64,000 nucleotides of DNA, from positions 310,001 through 374,000 of the forward strand of contig JAWKMO010000002.1 in assembly GCA_041392205.1 (NCBI GenBank), in the 5' to 3' direction. This document shows positions 51,094-58,326 of this stretch, piece after piece. Under the pieces are notes generated by a model. The model was given only the letters and a program-made list of their open reading frames with translations, searched no databases and was not told where the DNA came from. Every line of letters starts with the position of its first letter. Positions within the stretch are counted from its first letter, which is position 1. The DNA comes from Halomarinibacterium sp041392205 (GTDB lineage: Bacteria; Bacteroidota; Bacteroidia; Flavobacteriales; Flavobacteriaceae). The translations under genes were made by a program, and so were the position numbers.

Positions 51094-51918
51094 ATGAAAA
51101 ATAAAAAATATAAAATATTAGTGCTGGCAGATTTAAACAAGTCTGCTAGTACCATATTAAAATCCAGTATTAGCCTAGCAAAAATGATTGGAGGCGAAAT
51201 TGATTTTTTATATGTAAAAAAACCTACAGAAGTTGTAGAAAAGGAGAATCAATTTTCTGCTTTACGAACTCTTAAAGATGCGTATGTAACCTCCGAAAAA
51301 AAAATACAAATGTTGTTACAACCACTCTACCAAGAGAATAATATGGCTATAAATTACATTCAAAAGATAGGCAATGTAAAAAATGAAATTGGTAGTTATA
51401 TTAAAGAACACAACCCAGATATCATTGTATTAGGAAGAAAAAAGAATAAACTATTGCAAATTGGGGGCGATGAAATTACCCAATTCATATTAAGTAAGCA
51501 CCCTGGGGTTATTTTAATTGCCTCAAATAATAACGCTTTAGAACCCAACCAAACGCTCAGCTTAGGAGTGTTTCAAAATCAAGAGGAAACACTTAATCTA
51601 GCGTTTGCTACCGAATTATTAGCGCATACTAAAAAACCGTTAAAGAATTTTAAAGTAGTTAAAAATTCAAACCTTTCTCAAGCAACTCTTTTGGAAGAAA
51701 AAACCAACACAGTAGAGTATGTTTTTGAAGAAGGTACTAACAGTATGGAAAACTTGAATAACTATTTACAAAAAAGCAACATTAATTTGTTTTATGTAGA
51801 CAGAGGTTTAAAAGCAGTTAATAAAGGATTTTCAAAAAATCTAGAAATGAAACATATTATTAACAAAGTAAATGTTCCCCTCTTAATTACTGGGGTTAAA
51901 AAATATTCTTTAATTTAA
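51094..51918 (+). CDS. Universal stress protein family protein (tandem UspA-like)
   Basis: It is 274 aa, about two Usp lengths. The first half has KILVLADLNKSASTILKSSI and EHNPDIIVLGRKK, typical of UspA; the second half is more divergent and lacks a clear ATP-binding G-x2-G-x9-G. It lies 10 bp after the SulP gene and 16 bp before the carbonic anhydrase gene. Usp domains next to transporters often sense nucleotide or energy state; here it may regulate the SulP carrier (inference). Confidence 0.85.
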   Translation: MKNKKYKILVLADLNKSASTILKSSISLAKMIGGEIDFLYVKKPTEVVEKENQFSALRTLKDAYVTSEKKIQMLLQPLYQENNMAINYIQKIGNVKNEIGSYIKEHNPDIIVLGRKKNKLLQIGGDEITQFILSKHPGVILIASNNNALEPNQTLSLGVFQNQEETLNLAFATELLAHTKKPLKNFKVVKNSNLSQATLLEEKTNTVEYVFEEGTNSMENLNNYLQKSNINLFYVDRGLKAVNKGFSKNLEMKHIINKVNVPLLITGVKKYSLI

Positions 51919-51934
51919 AAAACCATAAAACACG

Positions 51935-52564
51935 ATGAAAGCACATACCAGAGAAACACAGGCCACTATGACGCCTCAAAAGTCATTGCAATTTTTAAAA
52001 GAAGGGAATCAACGATTTCAGAATAATTTAAAAGCAAATAGAAATCTTTTAGAACAAGTAAACGACACTAGTGATGGGCAATTTCCTTTTGCGACCATTT
52101 TAAGTTGTATTGATTCTAGAGTATCTGCCGAGTTGGTTTTTGATCAAGGACTAGGGGATATTTTTAGTGTTCGTATAGCGGGTAATTTTGTGAACGAAGA
52201 TATTTTAGGAAGCATGGAATTTGCTTGTAAATTGGCAGGCACTAAGCTTATTGTGGTCCTAGGGCATACCGCATGTGGGGCTGTTAAAGGCGCCTGCGAT
52301 AAAGCTGAAATGGGCAATTTAACCAAGCTTATTGAAAAAATTACTCCTGCAGTAAATGCGGTTACTGAGCCCAAAGATAGTAGCCTTCGTAACTCCTCAA
52401 ATGCAGCATTTGTAGATGAAGTTGCGCATAAGAATGTACAATTAACCATAGAAAGAATTCACAAAGAAAGCCCCATTTTAAGTGATATGGAAAAGAATGG
52501 AGAGATTATGATTATAGGCGCTATGTACGATATTAATACCGGAGCAGTAACCTTCTATGAATAA
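51935..52564 (+). CDS. Beta-carbonic anhydrase
   Basis: It is 209 aa. It interconverts CO2 and bicarbonate. The zinc and active-site residues are C58, D60 and R62 (SCIDSR), then H111 and C114 (GHTACGAVKG). The N-terminus shows no signal peptide, so it is cytoplasmic. It is the last gene of the SulP-Usp-carbonic anhydrase operon and is followed by a strong terminator. Confidence 0.95.
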   Translation: MKAHTRETQATMTPQKSLQFLKEGNQRFQNNLKANRNLLEQVNDTSDGQFPFATILSCIDSRVSAELVFDQGLGDIFSVRIAGNFVNEDILGSMEFACKLAGTKLIVVLGHTACGAVKGACDKAEMGNLTKLIEKITPAVNAVTEPKDSSLRNSSNAAFVDEVAHKNVQLTIERIHKESPILSDMEKNGEIMIIGAMYDINTGAVTFYE

Positions 52565-52585
52565 AGAAAAATAAGTAAAAAAAAT

Positions 52586-52609
52586 GGCTCCCAAATGGGA
52601 GCCTTTTTT
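52586..52609 (+). terminator. Terminator of the SulP-Usp-carbonic anhydrase operon
   Basis: GGCTCCC-AAAT-GGGAGCC, a perfect 7-bp stem, is followed by six T; an A-run on the left lets it also act on the opposite strand. Confidence 0.93.
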
Positions 52610-52632
52610 GCTAAAATAAATAAGTATAAAAT

Positions 52633-53838
52633 TTAATCTCTGGTCCAGTTAGCTCCCCAAGAAGCATAATCTGTACCGGTTCCATTTCCATCTCCGGAAA
52701 GGAAATCACCTTCTTCAAAAGTATACCCGGTGTCATTTTTAACTTTTGTAGTAACATTGTTAAAAGTTACATCCATCGCTTTTAAAAGACCGTCCAATAC
52801 ACCTTGTCCGGTTGGGTTATCACCAGTATCACCGTCTAAGTCAAAAGCCTCGTCGTAATCATTGATAACCACGTTGGTGAAAATACCTTGCGTACCGGCA
52901 CGAAGTCTAATAGCTTCGCTATCTGCTGCAGTACTTAGATCTCCAACAATTGTAACATTAGTAACATTAGGAGCTGAAAAATAACCACCTTCGTTAGAGA
53001 AATCGGTGTTGTACCCATCACACTCAAACGCTTTATCATGACTGGTTAATTGTTTAATATACACATCGGTAATGGTTCCTGTCCAACCTTCAGTCCAGTC
53101 GATAGAATCATCTTCAGATCCTACTACGGATAAGTGAGACCCATTCACGGTTCCACCAAAAAATTCGAATCCGTCATCAGAACCAATATACATTTGAACG
53201 TAATCAATTACTGTTTCATTTCCTACTGCGTATAAAGAAACACCATTTAATTCAGAGTTTCCGTCAATAGCACCACCGGCGTATTCTATACGAACATATC
53301 GTAAAATTCCAGAATCATCATTAGGAGTATTTCCACCATAAGCAAGACCTCCTACCTCGGTTGTTGAGGTATCTTCTGAACCAACAGGAGTAGAGTTGAT
53401 AGGAGCTCTACCACATAATATGATACCTCCCCAATCTCCAGACCCAGGGGTAGAAGCATTGGAAGTGAACACAATTGGGTTAGAAGCTGTACCATCGGCA
53501 ATAATTTTGGCTCCTTGTTGAATAGCAATGTACGCATTAACTCCCACAGGACTCACAGGAATGGTCATCCCTGCAGGAATGGTAAATGTAGTACCAGAAG
53601 CCATAAGAACAGGACCGGTTACGAGATAGCTTTTTTCGGCATCTAAAGTTAAATCTTCAGTGTAAACACCACTCAGGTTAATAACATCACCGGTTGCATC
53701 TCCACCGCTGTTATTGTTAGTTACACTGTTGTCAACGCTATTGTCCTGGATAACAATGTCTGCAGTGTCATCGCTGGTACAAGCGTTAAAAAGGAAGGCA
53801 AATATGCCTATAGTTAAGAAAAATTTGGTTTTCATCAT
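52633..53838 (-). CDS. Surface lipoprotein paired with a TonB-dependent receptor
   Basis: It is 401 aa from the ATG at 53838; a TTG sits just before. The lipobox is FNAC (Cys19 in this reading), followed by an acidic, asparagine-rich linker typical of surface-exported lipoproteins. The body looks like a repetitive beta-structure: GDWGGIILCGRAPINST, LRYVRIEYAGGAIDG, SDDGFEFFGGTVNGSHLSVV and DKAFECDGYNTDFSNEGGYF, which suggests a right-handed beta-helix. It starts 29 bp after the receptor stop. Likely a ligand-capturing partner of the receptor; the ligand is unknown, though promoter features hint at phosphate. Confidence 0.8.
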   Translation of the reverse strand: MMKTKFFLTIGIFAFLFNACTSDDTADIVIQDNSVDNSVTNNNSGGDATGDVINLSGVYTEDLTLDAEKSYLVTGPVLMASGTTFTIPAGMTIPVSPVGVNAYIAIQQGAKIIADGTASNPIVFTSNASTPGSGDWGGIILCGRAPINSTPVGSEDTSTTEVGGLAYGGNTPNDDSGILRYVRIEYAGGAIDGNSELNGVSLYAVGNETVIDYVQMYIGSDDGFEFFGGTVNGSHLSVVGSEDDSIDWTEGWTGTITDVYIKQLTSHDKAFECDGYNTDFSNEGGYFSAPNVTNVTIVGDLSTAADSEAIRLRAGTQGIFTNVVINDYDEAFDLDGDTGDNPTGQGVLDGLLKAMDVTFNNVTTKVKNDTGYTFEEGDFLSGDGNGTGTDYASWGANWTRD

Positions 53839-53867
53839 CAATTTAAATTTAAGTAAGTAATTGTTTT

Positions 53868-56750
53868 TTATAGTTTATATTTAAGGGATAGTCCTACATT
53901 AATTCCACGTTTAAAATTGTATAGTGTAACTTCTCCATTGTTTACTAAATCGTAAGGAGCCAAAAGTACACTGCCGTCTGCACCCGTGTTTTCTCTTACT
54001 AAAACAACATCGGGGTTCAATATATTTTTTACACTAAAGTTGGCTTCAAAATGATCTCCTATGGCATTTCTCCAAATGAAGTTGAGCGTGGGAACCGATT
54101 TTTCAATCATATTCCCTAAGTTTCCACTTCCTAATGCGTAAATTCTATCTGAATAATAGGAAAAGACCAGCGTGGCTTTTGGTTTGTAGTTTTTAAATGT
54201 AGGAGTAAAATTAATGTCTGCATTGGCAATAAACTCACTGGCTCCTTGCAATTCTGATGAGGTTCTGTCGCCAAAAGAGGTTCCGAAAGTAAAACCTTCA
54301 GCAGTGGAAACCGCTTTCAAATCTTGGTCGGTTTTGGTGTATGCAAAATTTCCACCAATGGTTACCAACGGATTATCTTCGGTATCTTTCAATATATTTT
54401 TTCGAACTTCCAACTCAGCACCTATCACATCTGCCTGCTCTCCGGTTCTGAAGAAACGCTGATTTCCGGTAGCATCTGTTGCTACCACTCTGTTAACAGG
54501 GTCTTTAATGGTTTTGGCAAATACCCCTACAGAAATTAATTCGTTTCTACTGGGAAACCAATCGTATTTTAAATCTACGTTTAGGATTTCAGAATAACTG
54601 GGTCCTGTACCGTCTGCTTTTCCTAACAAATCAGGGTTACCACCTACCCTTTGTGTAACACTTTCATAGACAAAGTTTGCTACTTCTTTAAATTCGGGAT
54701 AGGAAGCCGTTTGGCTACCTGCCAAGCGAATGTTCATATCTTCGGTGATATCGTATTTGATGTTCAAGCTTGGGAAAAACAAATATTCTTCAACTTCTCT
54801 GAAACCGGGATCGGTTGGAACCGGGTTAATAACGTCATATGCTACCGATTGTCTCCAGTTTTCGACACGAATACCGGGAACTAAAAGCAGTTTTCCTAAT
54901 TGAATATCTGCTGTCAATAATCCGGCGTGGATGTCAAGATTTCCTTTATAGGTATTCTCATAAAGCTGAGGTCTGTTAGTAAGACTCAAGTATTGATCTA
55001 ACCCAAGAGGATGTCTTGCCACATTCAAGTTCCAAAGTCCTGAACCTTCCGGGATATCAATATTGCTTACATCAAAAAATGCATCCAGAGCGAAAGGATT
55101 TACGACCGGGTTATTTAATTTATCTAAAATTTCATATCCGTAACGCCAGTTATTAAATCTTCTTTCTTTGGTACGGCCGTTATAACCTATAGTAAAGTTT
55201 ACTTTTTCAGATGCTTTGTAGTTAAGGTTAAGGTAGCTATTTAATTCATCATCTTCGATACTTTGAAAATAGCGTTGATTATCGAAAGCAATGTTATCGT
55301 AAAAAATGGCATTGGTATTAGGGTCATTATCAAGATAGAATTGAAAATCTTCTAACGAAATTCTTTTTCTGTCGGGCTCATCGGAAAACACTTTATTAAA
55401 TCCAACACCCCAATCAAATAACCATTTGCTTTCCTCATCAAAAGTATGGGTACCGTTGATTTGATTTACAAAAATCATGTCTTGGTTAAACTGAACGTTC
55501 ATTTGGTAAAAACCACCGTCGCCATTTCCACTGAAACCGTCACGGTTAAAACCAAGTCCGCCAATTCCGTAGTATCCTACCGCATCTTTCGAGCTGTTTG
55601 AAAACAATGAGGTATACTTTAGTTTATGACCCGATTTATGATTGTAAATGATAGAACCCAAGGCCGAAGTGTTGGTGTTGTAGGTGTATTCATCTACATT
55701 CACAAAACGAAGCTTCACGTCATTGGTAAAATCTACGGCAGGTCCTTGTGTAAACTCATAGCCATTACCAAACACTGCAGTGGCAAAGAAACTCAAGCGT
55801 TGATTATCATCTAGATTTACCGAATAGCCACCTTCAATACTTCCGCTGAATGGGATATTACCTTCTGCTTCCTGTGGGTCAACACCATGAGAAAGTATAA
55901 TGGCAAAAGGATTATTGTCGTACCTGTTATAATATCCAAAATAGCTAGGACCTTCGCTTCTCACAAAATCTTCCCCAATGGCATTAGAATTAAAGCCCGA
56001 ATTTACGGATACTGCAAAATACCCCGGTCCTGTATATTCCTTAGAGTTAATATTAACATTTCCCGCACTAAAATCGCCATAAAAATAACTATTGTAGGCC
56101 TTACTAACCGAAACGCTCTCTATAATTTCGGAAGGAAACAAATCAAGGTTGATGTTCTTTTTGTTAACATCATTAGAGGGTAATGAGAGGTTGTTCATAG
56201 AGGTATTTTGGTATCTATCCCCTAAACCACGCACAAATACATCACTACTTCCTTGTTGTTTAGAAATACCGGAAATTTGAGCTACTGCAGCTGCGGCATT
56301 GTCTACTCCTTTTCTAGAAAGTTCTTCTGCCCCAATATTTTGAACAATGGTAGTGGCTTTTTTCTGTTCTAAAAGCAGGGCTACTTCGCTTTCTCTTTTT
56401 ACAGAAGTTTTAATAACGACTTCATCAAGGGTAGCCGCACTAGCCCCCATAGGAACATTTATGGTTGTCACTTTATTTGCTACAACAGTAACATTAGGAA
56501 TCTCCACTGTTTCATAGCCTACAAAGCTAAATACAATAGTATATGTCCCAACGGCTACATTTTCTATAGCATACAAACCGTCAATGTCTGAGGTAGTCCC
56601 AGTGGCAGTTCCTTTTATAATTATATTTGCAAATGGCAAGGGCTCATTATTGTAATCTTTATCGGTTAATGCACCTACTATAGAACCCGTTTCTTGACCT
56701 AAGGTTAGTGTTGTTACAACTATACTTAAAATAGTTAAAATTTTCTTCAT
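53868..56750 (-). CDS. TonB-dependent outer-membrane receptor with CarboxypepD_reg-like domain
   Basis: It is 960 aa from the ATG at 56750 (MKKILTILSIVV); the frame is open 39 bases further up, over the promoter. Signal peptide about residues 1-18; a CarboxypepD_reg-like domain (ETGSIVGALTDKDYNNEPLP) at 20-105; the plug near 115-250 (IVQNIGAEELSRKGVDNAAA, SDVFVRGLGDRYQNTSMNNL); then a 22-strand-type barrel ending in GLSLKYKL. It imports a large or scarce substrate using TonB energy. The downstream lipoprotein is its probable partner. Confidence 0.94.
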   Translation of the reverse strand: MKKILTILSIVVTTLTLGQETGSIVGALTDKDYNNEPLPFANIIIKGTATGTTSDIDGLYAIENVAVGTYTIVFSFVGYETVEIPNVTVVANKVTTINVPMGASAATLDEVVIKTSVKRESEVALLLEQKKATTIVQNIGAEELSRKGVDNAAAAVAQISGISKQQGSSDVFVRGLGDRYQNTSMNNLSLPSNDVNKKNINLDLFPSEIIESVSVSKAYNSYFYGDFSAGNVNINSKEYTGPGYFAVSVNSGFNSNAIGEDFVRSEGPSYFGYYNRYDNNPFAIILSHGVDPQEAEGNIPFSGSIEGGYSVNLDDNQRLSFFATAVFGNGYEFTQGPAVDFTNDVKLRFVNVDEYTYNTNTSALGSIIYNHKSGHKLKYTSLFSNSSKDAVGYYGIGGLGFNRDGFSGNGDGGFYQMNVQFNQDMIFVNQINGTHTFDEESKWLFDWGVGFNKVFSDEPDRKRISLEDFQFYLDNDPNTNAIFYDNIAFDNQRYFQSIEDDELNSYLNLNYKASEKVNFTIGYNGRTKERRFNNWRYGYEILDKLNNPVVNPFALDAFFDVSNIDIPEGSGLWNLNVARHPLGLDQYLSLTNRPQLYENTYKGNLDIHAGLLTADIQLGKLLLVPGIRVENWRQSVAYDVINPVPTDPGFREVEEYLFFPSLNIKYDITEDMNIRLAGSQTASYPEFKEVANFVYESVTQRVGGNPDLLGKADGTGPSYSEILNVDLKYDWFPSRNELISVGVFAKTIKDPVNRVVATDATGNQRFFRTGEQADVIGAELEVRKNILKDTEDNPLVTIGGNFAYTKTDQDLKAVSTAEGFTFGTSFGDRTSSELQGASEFIANADINFTPTFKNYKPKATLVFSYYSDRIYALGSGNLGNMIEKSVPTLNFIWRNAIGDHFEANFSVKNILNPDVVLVRENTGADGSVLLAPYDLVNNGEVTLYNFKRGINVGLSLKYKL

Positions 56751-56772
56751 TAGGATATTTAATTTCACGAGG

Positions 56773-56806
56773 CAAAGATGACACAACAATGTAAAGTTGA
56801 TGTTAA
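56773..56806 (-). promoter_or_regulatory. Pho-box-like promoter of the TonB-dependent receptor operon
   Basis: On the minus strand: TTAACA (56801-56806), TCAAC, TTTACA (56790-56795), nine bases, then CATCTTTG (56773-56780) as -7 element. Half-site period (11 bp), middle bases and distance to the -7 element equal those of the porin promoter. No -33 TTG is present, as expected of an activated promoter. Confidence 0.62.
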
Positions 56807-56910
56807 TCTAAAATTATGATTAAGTCATTTGAAAGTTAGCTAAATGTTAACCTAGTAGGTGCTGGAAAACTTCTTAAAATAGTATCTTGCAACTTCAAAT
56901 TTTTCAATTT

Positions 56911-58242
56911 ATGATGCATTGGGAGAAACTCCTTTCTTTAAAAAGACAAGGAGATATTAATAAACGATTACGGATAGAACAATATGAAGCCCGTTTGGGG
57001 TTTGAGGTAGATTACGATAGGATTATTTTCTCTTCGGCTTTTAGAAGTCTTCAAGACAAAACACAGGTTATTCCTTTATCAAAAACCTCCTTTGTTCATA
57101 CCCGTTTAACACATAGTTTGGAAGTTTCGGTTGTAGGAAGGTCTTTGGGTAGGGCTGTAGGACAAGCCATATTGGAAAAACATCCCTTTTTAGAAAAAAC
57201 CCATGGCTATCGCTTTAATGATTTTGGAGCTATCGTTGCCGCAGCTTGTCTTGCTCATGACATTGGAAACCCCCCTTTTGGACATACGGGAGAAAAGGCC
57301 ATTGGGGATTATTTTTTAAATGGAAATGGAGCACGATTTAAGGAGCAACTTACCGAAAAGCAATTTCAAGATGTGGTTGATTTTGAAGGAAACGCTAACG
57401 GATTCAAGATTTTAACCGAAACAAAAAATGGAGTGGAAGGTGGTTTACGACTATCCTACGCTACCTTAGGAGCTTTTATGAAATACCCTAAAGAGTCACT
57501 TCCCAAAAAACCCACATCTCATATTGCCGATAAAAAATATGGGGTCTTCCAGAGCGAAATCCCTTTTTTTAACGAAGTTACGTCCGAATTAGGGTTACTT
57601 CAGAAAGAAAACAACAGATTTAGTAGGCATCCATTAGCTTATTTGGTAGAAGCGGCAGATGATATTTGTTATACCATAATCGATTTTGAAGATGGTATTA
57701 ACTTAGGATTAATTGAAGAAGAATTTGCTTTAGAGTATTTGGTAAATCTTGTAAAAGATTCCCTAGATAAAAAGAAATATAGTCATCTTTTAAATGCCTC
57801 CGATAGATTAGCATATTTGCGTTCTCTTGCCATAAATACCTTAATTGAAGAGGCCGTTACCATTTTTATTAAAAATGAAGAAAATATTTTAAAGGGAGCA
57901 TTTTCCAATACACTTTTAGATCATTCAAAATATACACCACAAATAAATGATATTCTAAAAATAAGTATTGAAAAAGTCTATCAGAGTCCCGAGGTTATTG
58001 AAAAAGAGATAGCGGGGTATAAAATTTTAACCACCCTACTTGATGGACTCACTGGTGCATTTGAACGAAAACAATCAAATCAGCTGAGACATTACGATAC
58101 GTTACTGCTATCGGCAACCCATAGTTCCCTTCAACAAACAGAGAGTACATACAGCTATCTTATAGCATGTTGTAATTACATTTCAAAACTTACCGACGGT
58201 AATGCTTTGGTGCTTTTTCAGAAAATAAATGGAGCGATTTAA
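56911..58242 (+). CDS. dgt: Deoxyguanosinetriphosphate triphosphohydrolase-like HD protein
   Basis: It is 443 aa from the ATG at 56911; a TTG frame extends 24 bases further up, into the promoter. It hydrolyses dNTPs, preferably dGTP, to nucleoside and triphosphate. The HD domain shows FVHTRLTHSLEVSVVGRSLG (first histidine) and CLAHDIGNPPFGHTGEKAI (HD pair plus the GNPPFGH signature). IIFSSAFRSLQDKTQV near residue 40 is typical of the Dgt family. A TATCTTG -7-like element lies 22 bp upstream. Confidence 0.93.
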   Translation: MMHWEKLLSLKRQGDINKRLRIEQYEARLGFEVDYDRIIFSSAFRSLQDKTQVIPLSKTSFVHTRLTHSLEVSVVGRSLGRAVGQAILEKHPFLEKTHGYRFNDFGAIVAAACLAHDIGNPPFGHTGEKAIGDYFLNGNGARFKEQLTEKQFQDVVDFEGNANGFKILTETKNGVEGGLRLSYATLGAFMKYPKESLPKKPTSHIADKKYGVFQSEIPFFNEVTSELGLLQKENNRFSRHPLAYLVEAADDICYTIIDFEDGINLGLIEEEFALEYLVNLVKDSLDKKKYSHLLNASDRLAYLRSLAINTLIEEAVTIFIKNEENILKGAFSNTLLDHSKYTPQINDILKISIEKVYQSPEVIEKEIAGYKILTTLLDGLTGAFERKQSNQLRHYDTLLLSATHSSLQQTESTYSYLIACCNYISKLTDGNALVLFQKINGAI

Positions 58243-58247
58243 GTTTC

Positions 58248-58299
58248 AGAATGTTAAAAATCAAGGCTTGTTATAAAATTAAACTATATTTAACATTCT
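58248..58299. repeat. 11-bp perfect inverted repeat before the M36 protease gene
   Basis: AGAATGTTAAA (58248-58258) and TTTAACATTCT (58289-58299) are exact reverse complements 30 bp apart, in the 84-bp gap between dgt and the protease gene. It may be a regulator site or an mRNA stem; no clean T-run follows, so it is not a classic terminator. Confidence 0.5.
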
Positions 58300-58326
58300 T
58301 AAAAATTTTTAACTAAAAACTAAACT

